NCBI GenBank assembly: GCA_002323325.1
Contig: DCQA01000021.1
Coordinates: 1-20,429 of the forward strand
Source of the DNA: Coxiellaceae bacterium UBA1530
Lineage (GTDB): Bacteria > Pseudomonadota > Gammaproteobacteria > Coxiellales > Coxiellaceae
Length of the DNA: 20,429 nucleotides
Direction: 5' to 3'
Made by a program: the position numbers and the translations under genes. Below are positions 1 to 7,814 of the stretch, in pieces. The notes beneath the pieces are model-generated. The model was given only the letters and a program-made list of their open reading frames with translations. It was not told the DNA's origin and made no database searches. Each line of letters starts with the position of its first letter. Positions within the stretch are counted from its first letter, which is position 1.

Positions 1-13
1 ATAGGAGAAAATT

Positions 14-526
14 ATGATTCGCTTAGAAACATCAATGGGCAACATTGATATCGAACTGGACCACACCAATACACCTAACACTGCAAAAAACTTTTTGCGT
101 TATGTTGAAGAAGGCTTTTATGATGATACATTATTCCACAGAGTCATTAATGACTTTATGATTCAGGGTGGTGGCTTTGATGGAGACATGGAACAAAAGG
201 ATACGCACGATCCTATTGAAAATGAGGCGGAACACGGTGAGCAAAATATGCGTGGCACACTCGCAATGGCACGAACTATGGCACCACACTCTGCATCATC
301 ACAATTTTTTATCAACGTCAAAGATAATGCTTTCCTTAACTTCCAATCTAAAGATCCACAAGGTTATGGGTATTGTGTATTTGGAAAGGTCATAGCGGGT
401 ATGGATATTGTTGATCAAATAAAAGTGGTTGAAACAACCTCTCGCAACGGTCACCAAGATGTTCCAGCCGAGCCCATCATGATTACTAAAGCAACTGCCA
501 TCAATGAAACTGTCTCAGCTGACTAA
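14..526 (+). CDS. ppiB: Peptidyl-prolyl cis-trans isomerase B, cyclophilin type (cytoplasmic)
   Basis: Cyclophilin that catalyses cis-trans isomerisation of Xaa-Pro bonds. The 170-residue protein is a single cyclophilin domain of the usual length. It carries FHRVI (41-45, catalytic Arg43), FMIQGG (48-53), GTLAMAR (81-87) and SSQFFINV (95-102). The position that is Trp in human cyclophilin A is Phe (F123 in GYCVFGKV), as in E. coli PpiB and other weakly cyclosporin-sensitive bacterial enzymes. No signal peptide is visible, so it should be the cytoplasmic PpiB type rather than periplasmic PpiA. An AGGAGA ribosome site lies at 3-8, well spaced from the ATG. Only 13 bases lie upstream in the window, so its promoter and any upstream partner are not visible. 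A 9-bp hairpin follows the stop codon. Identification is confident; the exact in vivo substrates are unknown. Confidence 0.95.
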   Translation: MIRLETSMGNIDIELDHTNTPNTAKNFLRYVEEGFYDDTLFHRVINDFMIQGGGFDGDMEQKDTHDPIENEAEHGEQNMRGTLAMARTMAPHSASSQFFINVKDNAFLNFQSKDPQGYGYCVFGKVIAGMDIVDQIKVVETTSRNGHQDVPAEPIMITKATAINETVSAD

Positions 527-540
527 TTCATTTGAGGCTT

Positions 541-565
541 ATTGCCCGCTTATCTAGTGGGCAAT
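541..565 (+). terminator. Hairpin after ppiB, possible terminator
   Basis: ATTGCCCGC (541-549) pairs with GTGGGCAAT (557-565) over 9 bp, including one G-T wobble, around a 7-nt loop. It lies 14 bp after the ppiB stop codon, where a terminator would be expected. There is no T-run after the stem, so it is either a weak intrinsic terminator or an mRNA 3'-end stabiliser. Confidence 0.4.
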
Positions 566-786
566 CCTAACTCTATCGTCACTGATGTACCGACTCTACT
601 TTTCAACGACACTTCTTCTCAGTTACATTAAAAGAAAATTATTTATGGATTTTTTGCTCGCCCAGATCTCAAATGATGCGTTCATTGGTCGATTTATTTT
701 GCCACTCACGTTATGGTTCATTTAGTCTCAACGCGTCTATGTTAATGCGTGTTTAAACTAAGCTAAATTGAATATTAAGTGAGCGA

Positions 787-1944
787 GTGCATGTGATGCC
801 CAATACAAAAGAAATTTGTGAAGATGCCATGCGATCATTAGCAAGCATGCAGACCTCGCATGACATCATACCTCGCCACCATTTACCTGCTTGTATACTC
901 AATCCTGATACTGGCCTACCAAGCTACACTTTAGCTGAACACGAGCAGGCGGTGCTGCCAGAGTATATTCGTTACACTGAGTCAGCGAGACAAATTCGAA
1001 ATATTTTAGATCAATATACAGCAAAGAAACACTATGATTCCCCAGTATTGTGGCGCTGTTTGATGACGACTTATTTAGGTGTAGGCGAATGCCACGAAAC
1101 CAGTAATCGTTTGGTGGTTGAGTTGGTGAAACGTGGCATTTTCACCGTGTATTTTTTATATTTAGTCGGCTACTTAGATCAACCTGATACACGCCCAACC
1201 TACAATCATGTTTTACTAATGGTTGCCGATCACCCAATTCATATTTCAAAAAAACAAATTACCCTTAAAGACTTTTTCAACGATCACCCTGGCTGGGTAT
1301 TAGACGGGCTATTGAATCTTGTTAAATATAGCTCAGAGTACATGCTTGATCCAGTAGCACAAGAGTACACACGATTGCACCATTTCCTTGTAAATGAATG
1401 TATAGAATTTAATCGTAATCGTGCGGTTACTCAGGAGGTAGCACAGCGAGTGGAACGCGAAGCACGTAGTGCCTTACAACCGTTAATCGAGAATCAGGTG
1501 GTGATACCTTTCTTACGTTTGCAAACTGCAGTTATTTTGAAAGGAATGAATGATGATCGCCTGAATGGTGGGTATGCTGAAATTTATCATGCGCAGTGCC
1601 TTGAGGGAAAAATTGAATATATCGTGATTGATCGTGGAGGACAAAAGCATGCAATAACGTCAAAGCAATGTCAGCGAGTTTCTGATGTTATCACTGCAGG
1701 CTGCTGGGTGGTTTTGTCGAATCTCCATCAACAGCAGTTTAATAATGCACACGCTGAGCTACAATCGTACTATAAAGACAGGCATGGTATGCAGCGCTGT
1801 CAACTCAAACTGGACCCAGCAATTGCCTCGGGCGATAAAATGGTCAATCAGCTTGGTGTATTAGCCACTAAGATAACACTGCTAAAGCAGCCTGGCTCAT
1901 TGGAAACAGATGAACACAGTTATGTTATGGTATCGCGACCGTAG
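787..1944 (+). CDS. Unknown protein with possible papain-like Cys-His-Asp triad
   Basis: I do not recognise the family. The 385-residue product has no signal peptide or membrane segment. Residues 98-112 contain GVGECHETSNRL (Cys102 preceding a helix), followed by YNHVLLMV (139-146, His141 opening a hydrophobic strand) and GWVLDGLLN (169-177, Asp173). The order Cys on a helix, His on a strand, then Asp in a 'VLDGW/VVDPW'-like turn is that of papain-fold cysteine proteases and transglutaminases, including several secreted bacterial effectors with a GxCxE motif. That fold assignment is inference. The C-terminal half (about 215-385) has no motif I know. The longest frame starts at a GTG (787); an ATG at 796 with better room for a ribosome site is equally possible. 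It stands alone, with about 260 bp before it and 223 bp after it. Confidence 0.8.
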   Translation: MHVMPNTKEICEDAMRSLASMQTSHDIIPRHHLPACILNPDTGLPSYTLAEHEQAVLPEYIRYTESARQIRNILDQYTAKKHYDSPVLWRCLMTTYLGVGECHETSNRLVVELVKRGIFTVYFLYLVGYLDQPDTRPTYNHVLLMVADHPIHISKKQITLKDFFNDHPGWVLDGLLNLVKYSSEYMLDPVAQEYTRLHHFLVNECIEFNRNRAVTQEVAQRVEREARSALQPLIENQVVIPFLRLQTAVILKGMNDDRLNGGYAEIYHAQCLEGKIEYIVIDRGGQKHAITSKQCQRVSDVITAGCWVVLSNLHQQQFNNAHAELQSYYKDRHGMQRCQLKLDPAIASGDKMVNQLGVLATKITLLKQPGSLETDEHSYVMVSRP

Positions 1945-2167
1945 CATATTGCTAGGCCGCAGATAGTTATAAAAAAATAAACCTGATGACTTCATCCAGA
2001 TATCATTATCGGAGATAGTGGGCGTGACCAATTGATGAATAAATGACATAATCTGTCCATAAAATGATGTTTAAAAATTGTCCAGTAGAAGATAATTGAG
2101 TTTATCATTGTAGTGTGATTGTCAATATAGGATTTATACTGACGACCACACTCAAACTATTCAATTA

Positions 2168-3337
2168 ATGGTATTTTATCTTATGAGTAATGACTCGATA
2201 TTGGGTGTACCGATACACTTTATCAATTCAGTTCTTGAATTGACTAAGGAACACAATAAAAAAAACGAAGCAATCTTATACTCCACCCAACGTACTGAGT
2301 GGGTTTTTTGCCATTGTTTTATGAAATACCTTGTCGAGGCATTATCGGGGCCTCTGGGAAAACACAAAAAATTGATGCGCATTCCTCCTATCAATCATCA
2401 GCAAAAAGATTTTAAACGATTAGGGCTGGATCGTTATAATAATCATCGACTGATCTGTGCGGTATCCTGTTTACTAGCCGATAAAAAGAATGAATCTGCA
2501 TTGAGTTTTTTAGGAATGACACCCGATCACGGTACCTCTGCGGAGTATTCAAGACTAAACTCGATTCATATCAGTTATGGTCTCAAACCTTGGGAAATCA
2601 TGCGAGATAATCTCGATCAAATCCTGAATCTTCATGATAAGTTCGCGGACAACACATTATTATCCTCATATATTGATAAGCTGTTTGCATTATTTAGCGA
2701 TGATAATCATCTGCATGCTGAATTACCACATGGAATCCTGCATGTCTTATCATTCCATCGACCACAAGAGATAAAAAAGTGTGTGTATGTCAGTGAACCT
2801 ATGGGTGAGGTGCACGCTTTGCAAAAATGGGATTTCACTGGAAATTATTTGAAAAAGATAATACTTCATAATAATTCTATACATGCAGACGATGATTTTT
2901 CAGAGGATACAAAAAACCGTCAATTTCGCATCGATGTTGCACAGTACACTCAGGAATTCAACGTCACTAGACACTACCTTCCTGGTGACAAAGAGCATTT
3001 CGATAAAATTAAGCGATCAATAAAAAAACTGGCGTTAGATTTAATCAGCGACCTCAAGAGTATTAACGTATTGTGTATGAAACAGCTATCTATCCCAGCA
3101 AAAGTACTATCAATTCATGTTTTTAATGATCAGACAATGTTTTTTCGTGTTCTAATTAATCATCAATTCCTGACTATTGAAGTTGACCAAAATGGCCACA
3201 AATCCATCTTGAGTAAGGCTTTAAGTAGAGATTCTCATGATCAACCGACACAAAGTACGCATTTCCTGTTTAAATCATCAGCGAGAGAGAATTTCATTGA
3301 GTATTATCATAATGCTGGCAATCCGAGTCCTAGTTAA
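2168..3337 (+). CDS. Hypothetical protein, 389 residues
   Basis: Unrecognised. The protein is soluble-looking, with no signal peptide, membrane segment or low-complexity region, and it is rich in His, Asp, Lys and Asn. The N-terminal half (about 1-200) is predicted by eye to be mostly helical. A segment near 205-240 (VYVSEPMGEVHALQKWDFTG) looks strand-rich. The C-terminal third (about 310-345) has two clear alternating hydrophobic strands around VLSIHVFNDQTMFFRVLINHQF. The ATG at 2168 gives the longest frame. A second ATG at 2183 (protein beginning MSNDSILG) is equally plausible, since neither has a strong ribosome site. Codon use is coherent along the whole length, so it is very likely a real gene. 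It lies with another unknown gene between core genes, and could be a lineage-specific or secreted protein. Confidence 0.75.
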   Translation: MVFYLMSNDSILGVPIHFINSVLELTKEHNKKNEAILYSTQRTEWVFCHCFMKYLVEALSGPLGKHKKLMRIPPINHQQKDFKRLGLDRYNNHRLICAVSCLLADKKNESALSFLGMTPDHGTSAEYSRLNSIHISYGLKPWEIMRDNLDQILNLHDKFADNTLLSSYIDKLFALFSDDNHLHAELPHGILHVLSFHRPQEIKKCVYVSEPMGEVHALQKWDFTGNYLKKIILHNNSIHADDDFSEDTKNRQFRIDVAQYTQEFNVTRHYLPGDKEHFDKIKRSIKKLALDLISDLKSINVLCMKQLSIPAKVLSIHVFNDQTMFFRVLINHQFLTIEVDQNGHKSILSKALSRDSHDQPTQSTHFLFKSSARENFIEYYHNAGNPSPS

Positions 3338-3487
3338 TTTTTAGTGTCTTTGAACATAGAAGGAACGCTATCAGCCGCAAGTTAATCTCACCTACAAAAC
3401 AAACCATCTCTCATAGATTGATCGCTCGTCAAAAATTGACTCTAAATGTAGATCAAACTGACGCAACGTCATTTTCAGTTAAACAGC

Positions 3488-3515
3488 TTGATTGAACGAT
3501 TTGTGCTATTATACT
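3488..3515 (+). promoter_or_regulatory. Sigma-70 type promoter for the lipoprotein gene
   Basis: A -35 box TTGATT (3488-3493) and a -10 box TATACT (3510-3515) are separated by 16 bp. Transcription would begin near 3522, about 24 nt before the chosen ATG at 3546. This supports the internal ATG over the longer frame, whose start codon would fall inside the promoter. Confidence 0.6.
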
Positions 3516-3545
3516 AAGAGCAGAAAATTGATCACGAGAACCAAT

Positions 3546-3950
3546 ATGACTCGCATACGCCCTACTCGACTCTTATTAGCTATCACTTTAATAATGATCT
3601 TAACAGCCTGCGGAACCGTTCAAAATTATAACGCAGCAGTGGCCAGCTGGAAGAATGCATCCGCCAATCAGCTCTATACCGTCTGGGGATACCCTAACAC
3701 CATCAAGAAGCTTCCCAATGGCAATCAATTACTCACCTATACCACAATTGATCGCGTCAGATCACCAACCGTAGTCTCTCAAAATGAAGAAAAAACACAT
3801 GCTGTCATTACAGGTGGTGATGTAACTGTCTACCAATGCACGACCTGGTTCGAAGTCAATAGGCAACAGACTATTGTCAATGCAACATTCAAAGGCAATA
3901 ACTGTTTGGCCACAAAATCCTTTTTGACTCAGCACCTCAATCAACACTAA
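3546..3950 (+). CDS. Small lipoprotein, BamE/SmpA-like fold suspected
   Basis: The 134-residue product begins with a charged stretch (MTRIRPTR) and a hydrophobic segment, then the lipobox LTAC with Cys22, so it should be lipidated and membrane-anchored facing the periplasm. The mature part starts near residue 43 with LYTVWGYPNTIKKLPNGN and then a YTT strand. This 'WGxPxxxxxxxxG' pattern recurs in small BamE-like lipoproteins, although overall similarity is only suggestive. Two Cys residues in the C-terminal part (QCTTW and NNC) could form a disulfide. The frame stays open up to 3492, but that start would overlap the promoter and place non-signal residues before the signal peptide. A GAGAA ribosome site precedes the ATG at 3546. 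It converges with the MFS gene, with only 4 bp between the two stop codons. Confidence 0.85.
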   Translation: MTRIRPTRLLLAITLIMILTACGTVQNYNAAVASWKNASANQLYTVWGYPNTIKKLPNGNQLLTYTTIDRVRSPTVVSQNEEKTHAVITGGDVTVYQCTTWFEVNRQQTIVNATFKGNNCLATKSFLTQHLNQH

Positions 3951-3954
3951 CACA

Positions 3955-5118
3955 CTAGTTTTCAGATGAGCGTTTACTATTAAGATAGTGATAACAAGAG
4001 AAACCGACCACTAAAATAATAAGCATCAATACACCCATTTGCTCACCGTCCTGCCTTGCAGCAGTAAAACCAACGCCACCATTCAATAGATTCAATCCTA
4101 CTGAAATGAAAGACAAACCTGACCCAGCTAATGCGGCGTTAATACCCATCACCTGTATATAAATGTTCGTAGTAACCATCGGATAACTAATCATAAACAT
4201 AGCTATCAAACCCATAAAGACCACCGGAGACGGGTTAAAATAAAACACAATTACAAAGCTAAGAATAGAAAATATTGCAAAGAGCTCACCGATTAAAACA
4301 CATCGACTTTGGCCATACCTATTTTTTATGACAGGAGTCAGGATGTAACCTACCAGAAGACCTGCCGTAGGAATAAATAGATAAGAGGCATATATTTTTG
4401 CAGATAATCCAAAATCTACAATAAAGATATGGGGAGATAATGTGTAAAATATTGCATTAACAGAACCAATAGTCACCATAGCAATCAAGTATCGATTAAA
4501 TGAAAGATTAGTGATAAAAAATTTCAAGTCCTTAAAATAATCCACAAAACTAAAATCCTTGTAAGTAACATTAGATTTCGTGGGTAAAAAACAAACAAGA
4601 ATTAAACAAATAACTGCGACTATCATCCATAGAATGAATATATATCGCCAATCATGATGTGCGAGATAGCCTGATAACATGGCATTTAAAGGGATAAATA
4701 TGGTGCCAATAAACGCAAGAATCGATAAAAGCTGGACAACATCAAAATCCAATTGGACTTTGCAGTACCTAAGAATCAAAGTGTAGTAGCTAGCTAAACC
4801 CTGAATAAACAAACCTATCAAGAACACGACCATACTTCCTGATAAGAAACAGACTAGAAAACTTGAAAAAGTAAGAAAGAGTTGAAGAAAAAGTGTTTTT
4901 TTTGCACCACAGCTATCAGACATCGCACCAACGTAGATATATGCAAACGATGAGCCTAGAAGGATAAAAGGATATGCCAATTGTGCATCGTATTTTGGCG
5001 CATTAAAGTAAGAAGCAATTGTAGGCAAGGCAGGAAGAAAAAATGTCCCCAAAGAATAATTAGCTATCACTATAAAAGATAGAGCTACATAAACATATAT
5101 TTTTTTATTGCGAGTCAT
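3955..5118 (-). CDS. MFS transporter, Bcr/CflA-like drug or metabolite exporter
   Basis: Major facilitator superfamily protein of 387 residues with about 12 hydrophobic membrane segments. MFS motif A, G-AMSD-SCG-AKK, is at about 64-74 between TM2 and TM3. The N-terminus carries LPALPTIASYFNA (28-40), a hallmark of the DHA1 Bcr/CflA branch, and HHDWRYIFIL lies after TM5. Such proteins are proton antiporters in the inner membrane that export drugs or small metabolites; the substrate cannot be read from sequence. An AGGA ribosome site is present on the minus strand just upstream of the ATG. The gene is divergent from msrBA across a 97-bp AT-rich spacer. Base composition is visibly more AT-rich than in msrBA next door, which may mean it was acquired separately. 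Family confident, substrate unknown. Confidence 0.9.
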   Translation of the reverse strand: MTRNKKIYVYVALSFIVIANYSLGTFFLPALPTIASYFNAPKYDAQLAYPFILLGSSFAYIYVGAMSDSCGAKKTLFLQLFLTFSSFLVCFLSGSMVVFLIGLFIQGLASYYTLILRYCKVQLDFDVVQLLSILAFIGTIFIPLNAMLSGYLAHHDWRYIFILWMIVAVICLILVCFLPTKSNVTYKDFSFVDYFKDLKFFITNLSFNRYLIAMVTIGSVNAIFYTLSPHIFIVDFGLSAKIYASYLFIPTAGLLVGYILTPVIKNRYGQSRCVLIGELFAIFSILSFVIVFYFNPSPVVFMGLIAMFMISYPMVTTNIYIQVMGINAALAGSGLSFISVGLNLLNGGVGFTAARQDGEQMGVLMLIILVVGFSCYHYLNSKRSSEN

Positions 5119-5215
5119 TAAAAAAATCCTTTTTTAAAAATACTTCCTTATATTGAAATACTACACCATACTAGGGTTAAAAAAATAGTTAAACACTCGG
5201 ATAAATAGGGACCAC

Positions 5216-6070
5216 ATGCTCAAAACAGCCTCACTTACACCTCCTGCGCATCAAATACTTATTGATAAAGGCACTGAGATGCCAGGCTCCAGTCCTTTGC
5301 AATCCATTAGAGGTCATGGGACGTACTGTTGTCGACAGTGTGGCATTGCTTTGTTTCGATCACATCATCAATTTTCATCGAGTTGTGGTTGGCCGAGTTT
5401 TGATGACGAGATCCCTGATCGCATTCAACGATATCCAGATAGTGATGGAAGACGTACTGAAATTGTCTGTGCACAATGCCAAGGTCACCTAGGGCATGTC
5501 TTTCATGATGAGTACTTAACGGATAAAAATAGGCGCCACTGTGTGAATGGTTTAGCCCTAGACTTCACACAAAGTGAAACTGTGCTCCATACCGAAGAAG
5601 CTATTTTTGCAGCAGGATGTTTTTGGGGCGTCGAGCATTGGATGCAGCAACAACCTGGTGTCATTCTCACAGAAGTTGGCTATACCGGGGGAACCACCTC
5701 AGAGCCACACTATGCTTCAGTCTGTTCAGGAACGACGGGGCATGTTGAGGCCATTCGTGTTTTATTTGATACGGCTATCACCGACTACCAAACACTGTGC
5801 CAATTATTTTTCGAGATTCATGACCCAACCGACCATTATGGCCAGGGGCCTGATCGAGGAGAGCAGTATCTGAGTCGAATTTATTGTCATAGCGACACTC
5901 AAGAGACAATTAGTCATGCTCTGATCAAAGAATTAGAAGACAACGGACTTAACGTTGCCACGCACGTAGAACCGGCATCCATATTCTGGCCTGCTGAACA
6001 CAACCACCAACAGTATTATCAAAAAAATGGCCAAACACCCTATTGCCATCAACGCGTAAAACGGTTTTAG
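5216..6070 (+). CDS. msrBA: Bifunctional methionine sulfoxide reductase B/A (MsrB-MsrA fusion)
   Basis: One 284-residue chain repairs both diastereomers of methionine sulfoxide. The MsrB domain (about 1-120, R-sulfoxide) has two zinc-binding CxxC pairs, C39-C42 and C85-C88, the motif CGWPSF (57-62), and the catalytic Cys in RHCVNG (C109). The MsrA domain (about 126-284, S-sulfoxide) has the catalytic motif GCFWG (C135), GYTGG (155-159), GHVEA and the conserved DPTD-GP-D-G-QY region (203-218). Cys57 and the late Cys277 are candidate resolving cysteines. There is no signal peptide, so it is probably cytoplasmic. The B-then-A order is the reverse of the Neisseria PilB and Haemophilus MsrAB arrangement. 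A TAGGGA ribosome site precedes the ATG. It is divergent from the MFS gene and convergent with the next gene. Confidence 0.95.
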   Translation: MLKTASLTPPAHQILIDKGTEMPGSSPLQSIRGHGTYCCRQCGIALFRSHHQFSSSCGWPSFDDEIPDRIQRYPDSDGRRTEIVCAQCQGHLGHVFHDEYLTDKNRRHCVNGLALDFTQSETVLHTEEAIFAAGCFWGVEHWMQQQPGVILTEVGYTGGTTSEPHYASVCSGTTGHVEAIRVLFDTAITDYQTLCQLFFEIHDPTDHYGQGPDRGEQYLSRIYCHSDTQETISHALIKELEDNGLNVATHVEPASIFWPAEHNHQQYYQKNGQTPYCHQRVKRF

Positions 6071-6083
6071 AGCCGAAAACGCG
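6053..6083. terminator. Interrupted hairpin at the convergent gene ends
   Basis: CGCGT (6053-6057) pairs with ACGCG (6079-6083), and an inner CGG pairs with CCG, separated by an A-rich internal loop. It spans the msrBA stop codon and lies 5 bp from the stop of the converging gene, so it could work in both directions. No T-tract follows on the plus strand, so this is a weak call. Confidence 0.25.
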
Positions 6084-6087
6084 ACCA

Positions 6088-6612
6088 CTACATCATGATA
6101 CAACATGGCTGATCATCGATTGCTTCTCTAATGACTTTTGGCTGACGATAAGATTGTTCTATTACTCTCTGTGCACGTCTATAGTCACTTCGTTTTGATC
6201 GCATTTCTTGATCTGGACACGTTGAATAAAGATCAACATGAATGGTGTCAATTGCTGAGGATGATGGATTATTCTCAGCGATTGATAATGACAACAGACC
6301 TTGGTTCAAGGCAAATGCTGTATCTAAAAAACACTCATCCATTGGTAATGTAATGTAAAGATGCTGTCCAGCTAATGTGTAAGGCTCCTCCAAATCAGGG
6401 AAAATCTTTCTCGATGAATGGTTAAATAAAGTGAGACCATGTTCTTTATTCTTCATGAGTGCAGAGAGATCAAAGGATTTTAGATAACTTAAGATGGTCG
6501 AAACCAATGGACTGACAATATCGGTATGGTCATTCTCTAAGGAGAGGCATTGTTTAATTTTTTGGGTTAGAGAGAGTTCCAAGTCGCGTAAAACAGATTC
6601 TGACAATAGCAT
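6088..6612 (-). CDS. Small protein with C-terminal CaaX (CIMM) prenylation box
   Basis: The family is unknown. The 174-residue product ends in Q-P-C-C-I-M-M: a Cys-aliphatic-aliphatic-Met box (Cys171) of the kind read by eukaryotic farnesyltransferase, with a second Cys (Cys170) just before it that could be palmitoylated. A basic stretch (about 138-162: RSKRSDYRRAQR and further Arg/Lys) precedes it, as in membrane-targeted Ras-type tails. Bacteria do not prenylate such boxes themselves, whereas secreted effectors such as Legionella AnkB use host enzymes. No GTP-binding P-loop is present, so it is not a Ras mimic. The remainder (1-130) is unremarkable helical sequence. The frame extends two codons to a TTG, but AGGAAG lies six bases before the ATG at 6612, which decides the start. 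It follows the ankyrin gene after 24 bp, so the two are probably one transcript. Confidence 0.8.
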   Translation of the reverse strand: MLLSESVLRDLELSLTQKIKQCLSLENDHTDIVSPLVSTILSYLKSFDLSALMKNKEHGLTLFNHSSRKIFPDLEEPYTLAGQHLYITLPMDECFLDTAFALNQGLLSLSIAENNPSSSAIDTIHVDLYSTCPDQEMRSKRSDYRRAQRVIEQSYRQPKVIREAIDDQPCCIMM

Positions 6613-6636
6613 GATCAACTTCCTGTTATTGACTAT

Positions 6637-7662
6637 TTACCTAAAGGCAGTTACAGAAGTAGGATCTGAAGCCTGCGCTTGTCCCATCGATGACTTCATG
6701 CTTGTTAACTCAAACCCACTAATCGCAGACTTTTCACTGCGTCGATGGAACATAGAAAACCAATCGTACCATTTTTTTTCCTTTCTAAGTGTTATTGAAT
6801 CACACATAGAAGAAGTCTGATTATTTGATAATTGATCCAGCATGTCGAACAAGGCAGATAACCTACTCTCAACTAAGTTGTGCTGCTTCACCAAAGTAGG
6901 CAATTGACTAATAACCATCGAGAGACTCTTAACTTTGACCCGGCTCATTATGAACTCATAGTCATACGCACTGTTGAGCTTATCGTCGAGAAAAAAGTAG
7001 TTCGCGAGTATATACTCTAAAAGCACCTTTTGATGCGTTTTCGAGAGTAATTCAACTACATCTGTTGAGCAAAGCAATTGCATCACATCTACAAGTAATT
7101 TGTTATCATTGCAATAGTAACTAAAGTAATACAGAGGTGTATTGCCGTGAGCATCTAACCGACCAAAATGAGATAGCGCGCCACGATCGTCCCTTAGGGC
7201 GTTAAGTAGAGAATAAAATCCAAAACAAAAACTCCGCTGAGCAGCAAGATGAAAGATATTACAACCTGACTGATTACTATACCCAACAACATCTCGTATC
7301 AAGTTCAGCTGATTCTTAGACTTAAGATAGTCGATAAACAAAGAAAAACTGCCAACATCGTCTGATTGTATCAGATATACCACTATCGAATGAAAACATT
7401 TAGGATCCTCTATAACGCGATTGAGAACTATAGGGTTTTTTTTCTCTATATCTAAATAGATTGTTTTAAATACATCAAATGATTGCCTAAGTGAAACCTT
7501 TTTCAATAATTTAATAACATTACCTGGATTACTGAAAAATTGCTCCATGCAATATGAATCACTGGAAAAATCTTCCCAGAATAACTCAGCCTTATCGGGC
7601 CATGTGTCTAAATAGTGTAATAAAGTTACAAGGTTCAATGTAAAAGACCTCAATAATGACAT
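6637..7662 (-). CDS. Ankyrin-repeat protein
   Basis: The 341-residue soluble protein has two recognisable ankyrin repeats in the middle. The first runs from about 131 to 163 with SGCNIFHLAAQRS; the second runs from about 170 to 207 with DAHGNTPLYYFSYY. Both show the G-x-TPLH/FHLA turn-helix start followed by a second helix (LLNAL, VMQLLC). The N-terminal 120 residues are helical and may hold degenerate repeats of the same kind. The C-terminus (about 285-341) is polar and Ser-rich, as is common for translocated effectors, though that is inference. Ankyrin repeats bind proteins and have no catalytic role of their own, so the partner is unknown. A GTAGG ribosome site lies just before the ATG. 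It is the first gene of a probable two-gene transcript with the CaaX protein downstream. Confidence 0.85.
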   Translation of the reverse strand: MSLLRSFTLNLVTLLHYLDTWPDKAELFWEDFSSDSYCMEQFFSNPGNVIKLLKKVSLRQSFDVFKTIYLDIEKKNPIVLNRVIEDPKCFHSIVVYLIQSDDVGSFSLFIDYLKSKNQLNLIRDVVGYSNQSGCNIFHLAAQRSFCFGFYSLLNALRDDRGALSHFGRLDAHGNTPLYYFSYYCNDNKLLVDVMQLLCSTDVVELLSKTHQKVLLEYILANYFFLDDKLNSAYDYEFIMSRVKVKSLSMVISQLPTLVKQHNLVESRLSALFDMLDQLSNNQTSSMCDSITLRKEKKWYDWFSMFHRRSEKSAISGFELTSMKSSMGQAQASDPTSVTAFR

Positions 7663-7814
7663 ACGCCTACTTTAGTGATTACCAACTCTCGATTCCCTTA
7701 AAAAAAAGTTAAATTAAGCATAATACAGCGACAAATCATTGCAGTCCTTCGATCAATACGAAACTAGGACCTCCACCTGACTTTTCTTAAAGGTATTGGA
7801 GTGTGAGTAGTACC

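Noticed and set aside
1945..2167. Promoter with TTGTCA and TATACT before the 389-residue gene
   Set aside because: The two boxes are only about 10 bp apart, and no alternative -35 lies at 16-18 bp.
6613..6618. TTG start two codons before the CaaX protein's ATG
   Set aside because: The AGGAAG ribosome site directly touches the TTG, leaving no spacer; the ATG at 6612 has a proper 6-base spacing.
7663..7720. A PmrA-box-like repeat upstream of the ankyrin gene
   Set aside because: Minus-strand CTTAATTT followed by CTTTTTTT has a 10-bp rather than 11-bp repeat distance and the second half lacks the TTAA core, so it does not match.
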